Positions 16,285 through 24,405 of a stretch of DNA of 46,263 nt are shown here, piece by piece (the stretch's first letter is position 1; the number at the start of each line of letters is the position of its first letter). Source of the DNA: JAVJUS01 sp040220455. Its GTDB lineage: Bacteria > Pseudomonadota > Alphaproteobacteria > DSM-16000 > Inquilinaceae. The notes beneath the pieces are model-generated. The model did no database searches, was not told where the DNA came from, and saw only the letters and a program-made list of their open reading frames with translations. A program made the translations under genes and the position numbers. The DNA lies in the NCBI GenBank assembly GCA_040220455.1, contig JAVJUS010000145.1:1-46263 (forward strand), written 5' to 3'.

Positions 16285-17577
16285 GTGGCCAATGTCACGG
16301 TGGTCGGCTCGCAATGGGGCGACGAGGGCAAGGGCAAGATCGTCGACTGGCTGTCGAGCCGCGCCGACGTGGTCGTGCGCTACCAGGGCGGCCACAACGC
16401 CGGCCATACGCTGGTCGTCGGCGACACGACCTACAAGCTGAGCCTGCTGCCTTCCGGCGTGGTGCGGCCGGGCAAGCTCTCGATCATCGGCAACGGCGTC
16501 GTCGTCGACCCCTGGGCGCTGCTGGAGGAGATCGACCGGCTGGCGGGGCAGGGGGTCTCGGTGACGCCGGAGAGCCTGCTGATCGCCGAGACCGTGCCGC
16601 TGATCCTGCCCAGCCACGGCGCCGTCGACCGGGCGCGCGAGGCGGCGCGCGGCGACCGGCGCATCGGCACCACCGGCCGCGGCATCGGCCCGGCCTACGA
16701 GGACAAGGTCGCCCGCCGCGCGATCCGGCTGTGCGACCTCGCCGACGACCAGGTGCTGGAAGCCAAGGTCGACGACCTGCTGCTGCACCACAACGCCCTG
16801 CTGCGCGGCCTCGGCGCGGCGGAGATCGCGCCGGCCGACCTGCTGGCGGACCTGCGCGGCATCCGTGACCGGGTGCTGCCCTTCTCGGGCGTGGTCTGGC
16901 AGCGCCTGGACCGCATGCGGCGGGAGAACCGGCGCATCCTGTTCGAGGGGGCGCAGGGCCTGATGCTCGATGTCGACCACGGCACCTATCCCTTCGTGAC
17001 CTCGTCCAACACCGTGCCGGCCCAGGCGGCGACCGGCGCCGGCATCGCGCCCTCGGCGCTCGGTTTCGTGCTGGGCATCACCAAGGCCTACACGACCCGC
17101 GTCGGCGCCGGTCCCTTCCCGACGGAGCTCGAGGACGACACCGGCCGGCTGCTGGGCGAGCGCGGCAACGAGTTCGGCACCGTGACCGGCCGGCGCCGGC
17201 GCTGCGGCTGGTTCGACGCCGTGCTGGTCCGCCAGGCGGTGCGCACCGGCGGCATCCACGGCCTGGCGCTGACCAAGCTCGACGTTCTCGACGGACTCGA
17301 GCGCATCGGGCTCGCCACCGCCTACCGGCTGGACGGGGACGTGATCGACCACCTGCCGGCCTCCCAGGCGGCCCAGGCCCGGGTCGAGCCGGTGCTGGAG
17401 AGCTTCGACGGCTGGACCGAGAGCACACGCGGCGCGCGCTCCTGGGCCCAGCTCCCGGCCAACGCGATCAAGTACATCCGCCGCATCGAGGAGCTGATCG
17501 AGGCGCCGGTGACGCTCCTGTCGACCAGCCCCGAACGCGACGACACGATCCTGATGCGCGACCCCTTCGCCGACTGA
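16285..17577 (+). CDS. purA: Adenylosuccinate synthetase
   Basis: A 430-residue PurA, full length; it joins IMP and aspartate with GTP to give adenylosuccinate on the way to AMP. The P-loop is GDEGKGK at 12-18, with the conserved QGGHNAGHT and RGIGPAYEDK motifs. The base-binding TKLDVLDG motif is near residue 330 and the ending EELIEAPVTLLSTSPER is typical. The start is a GTG at 16285 preceded by GAGGGAGGACGTTTCG, a strong ribosome binding site. It is likely co-transcribed with hisZ. A MITE-like repeat follows about 70 bp after the stop. Confidence 0.97.
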   Translation: MANVTVVGSQWGDEGKGKIVDWLSSRADVVVRYQGGHNAGHTLVVGDTTYKLSLLPSGVVRPGKLSIIGNGVVVDPWALLEEIDRLAGQGVSVTPESLLIAETVPLILPSHGAVDRAREAARGDRRIGTTGRGIGPAYEDKVARRAIRLCDLADDQVLEAKVDDLLLHHNALLRGLGAAEIAPADLLADLRGIRDRVLPFSGVVWQRLDRMRRENRRILFEGAQGLMLDVDHGTYPFVTSSNTVPAQAATGAGIAPSALGFVLGITKAYTTRVGAGPFPTELEDDTGRLLGERGNEFGTVTGRRRRCGWFDAVLVRQAVRTGGIHGLALTKLDVLDGLERIGLATAYRLDGDVIDHLPASQAAQARVEPVLESFDGWTESTRGARSWAQLPANAIKYIRRIEELIEAPVTLLSTSPERDDTILMRDPFAD

Positions 17578-17649
17578 CCGGGGCGGCGGTGACGGTCGCC
17601 GGGGTGGGGCGGACCCTCTTGGAGAAAAGACCTTTCGATATCCCCATTG

Positions 17650-17768
17650 ACGTCATCCCCGCGAAAGCGGGGATCCATTCCCCCACCCTCACCGAGGGCC
17701 CGAATTGAACGGGATGGCGAGATGTTCAGGGTCAGCGCTCATGGATCCGCGCTTTCGCGGGGATGACG
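17650..17768. repeat. MITE/BIME-like element with 27-bp terminal inverted repeats
   Basis: The left arm CGTCATCCCCGCGAAAGCGG... at 17651-17677 is mirrored by ...CCGCGCTTTCGCGGGGATGACG at 17741-17768, with a short central sequence of about 63 bp. The left arm alone also folds (CCCCGC GAAA GCGGGG). This CGTCATCCCCGCGAAAGCGGGGATCC motif type is a common proteobacterial repeat. The element has no coding content and lies in the 447-bp spacer between purA and the pseudokinase gene. Confidence 0.85.
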
Positions 17769-18024
17769 AAGGAAAACGAGTGCAAGCAGGCTGTCTCTTC
17801 CGGTCTCCAAAGGGTTGACGGGCGGCAGCCAGCTCGGAGCCGTCGCGCCCGGTCTCCGGCCATGGGCGGACTGCTTCGGATCCGCCGTCGGCCGTCTCGT
17901 AGGTTGCCCGCCGCGCAGCGGTGCGCAGCGGCCCGATCGTCGCAATCCACGGCGTTAACGCTTCCTTTCCCATGCCGCGGCTAGATGGGAGAGACCACCT
18001 CCCGCGATCCAGCCTGGCCGAGAC
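17769..18024. other. Spacer and probable promoter region of the pseudokinase operon
   Basis: Nothing coding is seen. A GCGTTAACGCTTCCTTTCCC stretch at 17952-17971 contains TTAA, then 7 nt, then TTTC. This is a half match to the alphaproteobacterial CtrA-type TTAA-N7-TTAA site. It lies about 65 bp before the ATG. Weak evidence only. Confidence 0.3.
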
Positions 18025-20148
18025 ATGGCGCCTTCGGATCTCAGCAATTTCCTGGCCGGCGAGACCGGCGACGCCGCCGAGGCCCCGGCCGCCGACCGTC
18101 CGGCGCCCGGCCCCGACGGCCGACGCCCGGACGAGCCGGCGATGGGCGAGGCGCCGTCCCGCGCGGTCGAGCTCGTCGCCAGCGACCGGTTCGAGATCCT
18201 GCGCGAGGAGCCGCTGGCGCAATACGACCGCCCGGCGGCCAGCGCCTATGCCGTGCGCGATCGCCGGCGCGGCGCGGACCTGATCGCCTATGTCACCGCG
18301 CCGGCCACGCCGCCGCGCCTGGACGTCGCCGGCGGCCTGCGAATCCAGGAGGCCGGGACGCTGCTGCGTCTGGTCGAGGCCGCCACCATCCACTGGCCGG
18401 ACGGCGACGGCGTGCGGCCGGTGCTGATCTACGAACGGCCGGTCGGCGACCGCATCATGGCCCGGCTCGACCAGCCGATCACGCCGATGAGCGAGGTCCA
18501 GCTCACCAGCCGCGTGGTCAAGCCGCTGATCGCGGCGCTGAAGGAGCTCAAGCTCCGCCGCATCTTTCACGGCGCGATCAATCCGACCAATCTCTACCTG
18601 ACCGGCAACCGGGAGAGCCTGCGCCTCGGCGATTGCCTGACCGGCCCGCCCGGCGTCGGTCAACCCGGCCTGTTCGAGCCGATCGAGCGGGCGATGGCCG
18701 AGCCGATCGGCCGCGGCACCGGCAGCCTCGCCGACGACCTTTTCGCCGTCGGGGCGACGGTGCTGGTCCTGGCGCTCGGGCGCGACCCGACCGGCGGCGT
18801 GGACGAGGCGACGCTGCTCGACCGGCGCCTGACCCACGGCAGCTATGCCGCGCTGATCGGCGATCACCGCCTGAACACGAGCCTTGCGGAGCTGGTGCGC
18901 GGCCTGCTGGTCGACGACGCCGCCCAGCGCTGGACGCTCGACGACCTGGAGCTCTGGTTCTCGGGCCGTCGGCTGAGCCCGAAGCAGACGCCGTCCCAGC
19001 GCCGCGCCAGCCGGGCGATCCGCTTCGAGGGCGAGAGCTACTGGTCGCCGCGCGCCCTGGCCGCGGCGATGGCCGAAGCGCCGCAGTCGGCGCTCGCGAT
19101 CGTCGATTCGGGCGAGTTGCAGAGCTGGCTGCGCCGCAGCATCGATTCCGACGCCATGGCGGGCCTGGTCGACGAGGCCGTGCGGACCGCCCGGTCCACG
19201 CGCGGCGGCACGCTGGAGGAGCGCACGCTGGCCCGCGTGCTCATCGCGCTCGACCCCGCGGCGCCGATCCGCTGGCGCGGCCGGGCGATCCGGCCCGAGG
19301 GGCTGGGCCCGGCGCTCGCCGACTCCTATGTCCGGATGGGCGAGGGCGGCGACCTGATCGACCTGATCGCCGCCCAGCTCCCCATGTTCTGGATCGCCGC
19401 GCAGCCGCGCCTGGACGCCGACCAGGTGCCGGCGGCGCGGCGCTTCGACCGGATGCGCGGCTATCTGGAGCGCCCGATTCCGGGCTATGGCGCGGAGCGC
19501 TGCCTCTACGACCTCGCGCCCGGACTGCCGTGCCAGAGCGCCATGCTCGCCGGCCGGCACGTCGCCGATCTGGCCGATCTGATGCACGCCCTGGAAGACG
19601 TGGCGGCGGACACAAAGCGGCCGAGCGGCGGGCCGATCGACCGGCACGTGGCCGCCTTCGCCATGAGCCGGCACACCGCCCTGGTCGACCGCAAGCTGCC
19701 GATGCTGAGCGGCGAGGCGCCGGCCGACCAGCGCGCCCTGACGATGCTCGACATGCTGATCGAGCTGCAGGTGGAGACCGGGATCCATCCCTTGCCGGCG
19801 CTGTGCGGCTGGATGGTCAAGCAGCTCGGGCCGGTCGTCGACGGGTTCGCCAGCCGCACCCTGCGCGAGCGCCTGCAGGAGGAGTTGGAGCGCCAGGCCA
19901 GGACCGGCGTCTTGCGCAACCTGCATGCGTTGGTCGGCAACGACGACCTGTTCGAGCGTGACCGCGCCGGCCTTGCCGACGCCCAGCGCCGCTTCGCGCT
20001 GGCGGGTGAGGCGATCGCGCGCATCGATGCCGACCTCGCCGACCGGGAGCGCCTCGCCGACAAGTCGGGCAAGCGCATCGCCGCCACGGCCGCCGGGCTG
20101 ATCTCCAGCGTCATCATCGCCGGCGTCGCCGTCGGCTACATGGTCTAG
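18025..20148 (+). CDS. Tail-anchored protein-kinase-like protein (pseudokinase), 707 aa
   Basis: Residues about 50-312 follow the layout of a Ser/Thr protein kinase domain, but the catalytic residues are gone. The HRDxKPxN loop appears as HGAINPTNLYL at 182-192, so the catalytic Asp is Ile or absent while the Asn stays. The DFG region reads LRLGDCLTG (199-207). The later ADDLFAVGATVL (236-247) matches the DxxxLG helix-F motif, and AAQRWTLDDL matches the CPxxRxT end motif. No glycine loop or VAIK lysine is recognisable. Residues 330-660 are helical without known motifs. A single hydrophobic helix at 684-707 ends the protein, giving a tail anchor with the kinase fold in the cytoplasm. It is 15 bp before the next gene, so they form an operon. 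Confidence 0.78.
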   Translation: MAPSDLSNFLAGETGDAAEAPAADRPAPGPDGRRPDEPAMGEAPSRAVELVASDRFEILREEPLAQYDRPAASAYAVRDRRRGADLIAYVTAPATPPRLDVAGGLRIQEAGTLLRLVEAATIHWPDGDGVRPVLIYERPVGDRIMARLDQPITPMSEVQLTSRVVKPLIAALKELKLRRIFHGAINPTNLYLTGNRESLRLGDCLTGPPGVGQPGLFEPIERAMAEPIGRGTGSLADDLFAVGATVLVLALGRDPTGGVDEATLLDRRLTHGSYAALIGDHRLNTSLAELVRGLLVDDAAQRWTLDDLELWFSGRRLSPKQTPSQRRASRAIRFEGESYWSPRALAAAMAEAPQSALAIVDSGELQSWLRRSIDSDAMAGLVDEAVRTARSTRGGTLEERTLARVLIALDPAAPIRWRGRAIRPEGLGPALADSYVRMGEGGDLIDLIAAQLPMFWIAAQPRLDADQVPAARRFDRMRGYLERPIPGYGAERCLYDLAPGLPCQSAMLAGRHVADLADLMHALEDVAADTKRPSGGPIDRHVAAFAMSRHTALVDRKLPMLSGEAPADQRALTMLDMLIELQVETGIHPLPALCGWMVKQLGPVVDGFASRTLRERLQEELERQARTGVLRNLHALVGNDDLFERDRAGLADAQRRFALAGEAIARIDADLADRERLADKSGKRIAATAAGLISSVIIAGVAVGYMV

Positions 20149-20163
20149 GCGGGGAGGATCGGC

Positions 20164-20772
20164 ATGGCCAAGAACGCTGCCGCCGCGGCGGCGCCCGCCT
20201 CGCCCGCCGGTACCGTAAAGGGCAAAGCCGGGTCCAAGGCCGGGCCCAAGGCGACCTCCGGTGCTGCCCGCTCCGGCTCCCGCGCGGCCGCCGGCGCCGT
20301 TTCCGTGCGCGGGCTGACGGCGGCCGTCGCCGTCGCCGGTCTGGCCGCGGTCGTCCTGCTGCCGATGACGCTGGTCTGTGCCGTTCTCCTGATCCCGACC
20401 CTGGTCGCGGCGATCGTCGACCGCGATACGGAGAAATTCGCGCCGATCACCGTCGGGGCCATGAACCTGGCCGGCGTCGCGCCCGCGGTGGCGGAGCTGT
20501 GGTCGCGCGGCGCCACCCTGTCCCGCGCGCTGGAGATCCTGGCCGACCCGTTCATGTGGCTGTTCGCCCTGGGGTCGGCCGGCATCGGCTGGGGGCTGCA
20601 CATCCTCGTGCCGTCGATCGTCGCCGCCATCATGGGCTGGCGGCTCGAGCGGCGCCGGACGCTGCTGGAGGACGGCCGCAAGATCCTGTCGGAGGAATGG
20701 GGCCAGGCGGTCGAGGCGCTGGAGAAGGAGGCAGCCGCACCCGCCGCCGCGCCCGATCCGCGGCGGCGCTAG
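20164..20772 (+). CDS. Membrane protein, 202 aa, partner of the pseudokinase
   Basis: Begins with a low-complexity Ala/Lys-rich cytoplasmic stretch (residues 1-45), then transmembrane helices at about 47-80 (a long hydrophobic pair around a Pro) and two more around 98-118 and 122-150. The C-terminus RRRTLLEDGRKILSEEW is charged and helical, probably cytoplasmic. A strong ribosome binding site, GGGGAGGATCGGC, precedes the ATG at 20164. It is 15 bp downstream of the pseudokinase gene, so the two products are probably made together and may form a membrane complex. No family name is known to me. The stop codon lies within a perfect palindrome. Confidence 0.75.
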   Translation: MAKNAAAAAAPASPAGTVKGKAGSKAGPKATSGAARSGSRAAAGAVSVRGLTAAVAVAGLAAVVLLPMTLVCAVLLIPTLVAAIVDRDTEKFAPITVGAMNLAGVAPAVAELWSRGATLSRALEILADPFMWLFALGSAGIGWGLHILVPSIVAAIMGWRLERRRTLLEDGRKILSEEWGQAVEALEKEAAAPAAAPDPRRR

Positions 20773-20808
20773 AGCATCCTGCGCCCGAACGGGCGCAGGA
20801 TGCTCTAG
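20769..20808. repeat. Perfect 19-bp inverted repeat containing the stop codon
   Basis: CTAGAGCATCCTGCGCCCG, then AA, then its exact reverse complement. The TAG stop of the 202-aa protein is part of the left arm. The arms are long enough to be a mobile palindromic repeat as well as a terminator for the plus-strand operon; no T tract follows. Confidence 0.8.
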
Positions 20809-20819
20809 GTTGTTGACGA

Positions 20820-20870
20820 TAGGGCAATTTTTTCCGAACTGATGATTCCATCAGTTCGGAAATTGCCCTA
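20820..20870. terminator. Bidirectional hairpin between convergent operons
   Basis: Arms TAGGGCAA-TTT and CCGAACTGATG pair with CATCAGTTCGG and AAA-TTGCCCTA around an ATTC loop; the left side has three extra T residues. The A/T tracts on the two sides would give a U run in both directions. It lies between the plus-strand membrane gene and rpoH on the minus strand, the position expected of a shared terminator. The sequence also looks like a dispersed repeat. Confidence 0.7.
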
Positions 20871-20901
20871 GGCCGACGCTGGGCCGTCCCGGCCCGACCG
20901 C

Positions 20902-21795
20902 TCACTCCGTGGCGGTGGAAAGCCGCTCCTCGATTGCTCGGTTGCGGATCGCCTTCTGCAGCTTCTCGAAGGCGCGCACCTCGATCTGGCGCACCCGTTC
21001 CCGGCTGATGCCGTATTCCTGGCTCAGGTCTTCCAGCGTCGTCGGCTCGTCGCGCAGGCGCCGCTCGGTCAGGATATGCCGCTCGCGCTCGTTGAGCTGG
21101 GCCATCGCCTCCTTCAGCAGGGCCCGGCGCTTGCCCAGCTCCTCCTGGTCGGCCAGCGCGATCTCGTGACTCTGGTGCTCGTCGACCAGCCAGTCCTGCC
21201 ACTCGCCCTCGCCGTCCTGGCGCAGGGGCGCGTTGAGCGAGTGGTCGGGGCTGGCCAGGCGCCGGTTCATCGAGATGACGTCCTGTTCGGGCACGTCGAG
21301 CTTCTGCGCGATCTGGGCGACGGTCTCCGCCGGCAGGTCGCCGTCGTCGATCGCCTGGAGCTGGCCCTTGAGCTTGCGCAGGTTGAAGAACAGCTTCTTC
21401 TGCGCGGCCGTGGTCCCCATCTTCACAAGCGACCAGGAGTGCAGGATGTATTCCTGGATCGCCGCGCGGATCCACCACATCGCGTAGGTCGCCAGGCGGA
21501 AGCCGCGATCGGGGTCGAACCGCTTGACCGCCTGCATCATCCCCACATTGCCCTCGGAAATCAGCTCGGCCACCGGCAGCCCGTAGCCGCGATAGCCCAT
21601 GGCGATCTTGGCGACCAGGCGCAGATGGCTGGTGACCAGCCGGTGAGCGGCATCGGTGTCGTGATCCTCCCGCCAGCGCTTGGCCAGCATGAACTCCTCG
21701 TCCGGTTCCAGCATGGGGAACTTACGGATGTCCTGGAGGTAGCGGGTCAAATTGCCGTCCGGGCCGATCGCCGGAATGCTGGGCACCTGGGCCAT
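20902..21795 (-). CDS. rpoH: RNA polymerase sigma-32 (heat-shock) factor
   Basis: A 297-residue RpoH with regions 1.2, 2, 3 and 4 all present. Region 2 reads ELISEGNVGMMQAVKRFDP and TYAMWWIRAAIQEYIL. The RpoH box, QKKLFFNLR at residues 132-140, sets it apart from RpoD. Region 4 ends with the helix-turn-helix LSQEYGISRERVRQIE. The ATG at 21795 is chosen because GGAGACGGTG precedes it; an in-frame TTG six codons upstream is possible. In alphaproteobacteria RpoH directs chaperone and protease genes, probably including the Hsp20 in this window. It is downstream of rluD with a 97-bp gap. Confidence 0.95.
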   Translation of the reverse strand: MAQVPSIPAIGPDGNLTRYLQDIRKFPMLEPDEEFMLAKRWREDHDTDAAHRLVTSHLRLVAKIAMGYRGYGLPVAELISEGNVGMMQAVKRFDPDRGFRLATYAMWWIRAAIQEYILHSWSLVKMGTTAAQKKLFFNLRKLKGQLQAIDDGDLPAETVAQIAQKLDVPEQDVISMNRRLASPDHSLNAPLRQDGEGEWQDWLVDEHQSHEIALADQEELGKRRALLKEAMAQLNERERHILTERRLRDEPTTLEDLSQEYGISRERVRQIEVRAFEKLQKAIRNRAIEERLSTATE

Positions 21796-21892
21796 CACCG
21801 TCTCCAGCCCCAAGGGGGCGTCTGTCGCGTATCGGGGTGCTCGAAGCGGCTGGCGAAGCCGATCCGACCTGGTCGGAGAATACCCGACTTCC

Positions 21893-22906
21893 CTACTCGG
21901 GCACAGGGTATTCGAAGCGTTCCAGCATCGCGATCAACATCATCATCTCGTTCGGTAAATCGCTCGTGAAGTGCATCGTCTCGCCGGTCTCGGGATGCGG
22001 AAACCGCAGTTCCGCGGCGTGCAGGGCCTGGCGCGGGAAGGCGCGCATCGCCTCGGCCACCGCGTCGTCGCCGCGCGGCCGGCCGCCATAGAGGGGGTCG
22101 CCGACCACCGCATGGCCGATATGCGCCATGTGCACGCGGATCTGGTGCGTCCGCCCGGTCTCCAGCGTGCAGGTCACGAGCGCCGCGCGCCCGCCGGCCA
22201 GCGGCCGGTCGGTGCGGTATCGGGTGACGGCCGGCTTGCCGCGTGCCACCACCGCCATCTTCTTGCGGTCGCGCGGGCTGCGCCCGATCGGGGCGTCGAC
22301 GGTGCCGGCGGGCGGCATCGGCCGGCCCTTCACGACGGCGCGGTAGGTGCGCGACAGGGACCTGTCGGCGAAGCCGGCGGCGAGCGCCCGATGCGCGATA
22401 TCGGTCTTGGCGACGACCATCAGGCCGCTCGTGTCCTTGTCCAGGCGGTGGACGATGCCGGGCCGCGCGACGCCGCCGATGCCCGACAGGCTGTCCCCGC
22501 AATGGGCGATCAGGGCGTTGACCAGCGTGCCCTCCGGGCTGCCCGGTGCCGGGTGGACGACCATGCCGGCCGGCTTGTCGACCACCAGCAGGGCCGCGTC
22601 CTCGTAGACCACGTCGAGCGCGATCGCCTGGGCGACCGGCTCGGCAGGCACAGGTTCCGGGATCAGGATGTCGAAATTCTGGCCCGGTTTGACCCGGCTC
22701 GCGGGGTCGACTACGGTCGCCCCGTCCTCGGTCGCGACCACCGCACCGGCGGCGATCAGCTCCTTCAGCCGCGTCCGCGACAGGGCGGGCAGGGCGCGCG
22801 CCAGCGCCCGGTCCAGCCGCTCGCCGGCGGCCTCGGGTGGGATCGTCGCGCGGCGGCGCCCGCCTCCCGCCGGCCCGGCGGTCCGTAGCGGATCGGAATC
22901 GGTCAT
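21893..22906 (-). CDS. rluD: 23S rRNA pseudouridine synthase, RluD family
   Basis: A 337-residue pseudouridine synthase. An N-terminal S4 RNA-binding domain (residues about 25-80, ERLDRALARALPALSRTRLK) is followed by the catalytic domain; the nucleophile is Asp156 in GIVHRLDKDTSGLM. The ending RTHQIRVHMAHIGHAVVGDPLYGG is the family motif. RluD makes the three pseudouridines of helix 69 in 23S rRNA. The ATG ends at 22906 and touches the TTG start of the divergent gene at 22907, so the two starts have no spacer between them; the upstream sequence has only a weak GAG as ribosome binding site. Confidence 0.93.
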   Translation of the reverse strand: MTDSDPLRTAGPAGGGRRRATIPPEAAGERLDRALARALPALSRTRLKELIAAGAVVATEDGATVVDPASRVKPGQNFDILIPEPVPAEPVAQAIALDVVYEDAALLVVDKPAGMVVHPAPGSPEGTLVNALIAHCGDSLSGIGGVARPGIVHRLDKDTSGLMVVAKTDIAHRALAAGFADRSLSRTYRAVVKGRPMPPAGTVDAPIGRSPRDRKKMAVVARGKPAVTRYRTDRPLAGGRAALVTCTLETGRTHQIRVHMAHIGHAVVGDPLYGGRPRGDDAVAEAMRAFPRQALHAAELRFPHPETGETMHFTSDLPNEMMMLIAMLERFEYPVPE

Positions 22907-23218
22907 TTGCGCGCGCTCAAAGCCCTCGTCATCGCCATGGCCGTGGTGCTGGCCGCCGGCTTCGTCCTCATCGTCGCCGAATTGGGCCGCCGCGTCATGG
23001 CGCCCGAGGCCGAGACGGCCTACGCCGCCGCGCTCGACCTGCCGCCGGGCGCGGACGTGATCGGCACGGCGCTCGGCGACCGGCGGCTCGCCCTGCGCGT
23101 CCGCCTGGCCGACGGCGCGGAGCGGCTCTACCTCCTCGACGCCTCCGACGGAAGCCTCGTCGGCACGGTCGAACTCGGCCCGCGCGCCCCGGACGCGCCG
23201 GCCGGGGAGGGATCGTGA
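22907..23218 (+). CDS. DUF6476-like small membrane protein, 103 aa
   Basis: Reads from a TTG at 22907 (LRALKALVIAMAVVLAAG...) to 23218. One N-terminal transmembrane helix at about 5-25 is followed by a periplasmic part with the ending ERLYLLDASDGSLVGTVEL, which resembles a beta-propeller-like strand. The pattern and the location divergent from rluD match the alphaproteobacterial DUF6476 proteins. The TTG is the first usable start after a stop at 22886; the next candidate is an ATG at 22937, which would cut the membrane helix. Function unknown. Confidence 0.75.
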   Translation: MRALKALVIAMAVVLAAGFVLIVAELGRRVMAPEAETAYAAALDLPPGADVIGTALGDRRLALRVRLADGAERLYLLDASDGSLVGTVELGPRAPDAPAGEGS

Positions 23219-23238
23219 ACCGCGCCCCCGCCGCCGGA

Positions 23239-24315
23239 TCAGCTCCCGTCGGCGGCGGCAGGCGGCCCGCCGCGCCGGACGATGTCGGCGAAGCGGTCGA
23301 TATCGATATTGGTGCCGCAGACGATCAGCCCCACCCGCTTGCCGGCCAGCCGATCGCGCAGGGGCCCGCACAGGGCCGCCGTTGCGGCCGCGCCCGCCGG
23401 CTCGACCGCCAGCTTCATCTCGCGGAACAGCATCGCCGTGGCGCGGGCCAGCGCGTCGTCGTCCAGGCGCACGACCTCGTCGACATGGCGCCGGCAGAGC
23501 CCGAAGCTGTAGGGCAGGGCGAAGGGCGCGCCCAGGCTGTCGGCGATGGTCGTCACTTTCTCGATGGCCCGCGGCTCGCCCGCGGCGAAGCTGCGCGACA
23601 TGGAATCCGCGCCCTCCGGCTCGACGCCGTAGACGGCGCAGCCCGGCTGGACGAGCTTGACCGCCGTCGCGATGCCGGCCGCGAGCCCGCCGCCGCCGAT
23701 CGGCACGATCACGGCGTCGAGCCCCGGGGCCTGCGCCATGAACTCCGCGCCCACGGTGGCCGTGCCGAGCGCCGTCCACGGCCCTTCGAAGGGGTGGATC
23801 AGGCTGCGGCCCTCGGCCTCGGCGATGCGCTCGCACTCGGCGAAGGCGTCCTGGACCGTATCGGCCAGCACTACCTCCGCGCCCCAGGCGCGGCACGCCT
23901 CGACCCGGGCCGGGCTGGCGCTCGCGATCATGACGACCTTGGCCGGCACGCCCATGCGCCGCGCTGCGTAGGCCACGGCGATGGCGTGATTGCCGGCGGA
24001 GACGGCGGTCACGCCCCGCGCCAGGACCGCCGGCGGCAGCGCCATCATGGCCAGCAGCGCGCCGCGCGGCTTGAAGGTGCCGGTGTACTGGAAGAGCTCG
24101 AGCTTGAGCACGACCTCCGTGCCGGGCGCGGTCGCCGCGGCGATTTCCCGGCCGCGCCAGGTGTGCGCCGGGGTCTCGAGGACCAGGTCGCCCAGCCGGG
24201 CGCGCGCGGCGGCGATGCGCTCCAGGCTCGTCGGCCCGGGATCGGCCGCGTCGGCGTCGAGCGGCGGGAGCGACGAGGGGTCGACGGGCTGAGGATCGGC
24301 GGGCGGCGGGGTCAT
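23239..24315 (-). CDS. PLP-dependent serine/threonine dehydratase-type enzyme
   Basis: A 358-residue fold-type II PLP enzyme. The cofactor lysine is Lys82 in TGTFKPRGA, the phosphate loop is PIGGGGLAAG at 205-214, and VSAGNHAIAVAYAA is the asparagine loop. It lacks the C-terminal regulatory ACT domains of IlvA, which makes a catabolic threonine dehydratase, serine racemase or related lyase more likely than the isoleucine pathway enzyme. The ATG at 24315 is preceded by GAGACACATC. The first 28 residues are Pro/Asp-rich and may be disordered. It is divergent from the threonine aldolase gene, suggesting shared control of hydroxy-amino-acid breakdown. Confidence 0.87.
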   Translation of the reverse strand: MTPPPADPQPVDPSSLPPLDADAADPGPTSLERIAAARARLGDLVLETPAHTWRGREIAAATAPGTEVVLKLELFQYTGTFKPRGALLAMMALPPAVLARGVTAVSAGNHAIAVAYAARRMGVPAKVVMIASASPARVEACRAWGAEVVLADTVQDAFAECERIAEAEGRSLIHPFEGPWTALGTATVGAEFMAQAPGLDAVIVPIGGGGLAAGIATAVKLVQPGCAVYGVEPEGADSMSRSFAAGEPRAIEKVTTIADSLGAPFALPYSFGLCRRHVDEVVRLDDDALARATAMLFREMKLAVEPAGAAATAALCGPLRDRLAGKRVGLIVCGTNIDIDRFADIVRRGGPPAAADGS

Positions 24316-24405
24316 GATGTGTCTCGGCAAGGGCGCGGGGACGCGCGGACGGGGGGCGGTGTCGGCGATCGGGGGCGTCGGCCGCGGCAGGAAGAGGCTT
24401 AGCAG

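Noticed and set aside
14910..16337. Long N-terminal extension of the phhA frame
   Set aside because: It runs antisense through hisZ, and the hydroxylase begins at 14909 behind GGAGGG.
23239..24315. IlvA-type biosynthetic threonine dehydratase
   Set aside because: The C-terminal ACT-like regulatory domains are missing and the protein ends at 358 residues, so a catabolic or other dehydratase is more fitting.
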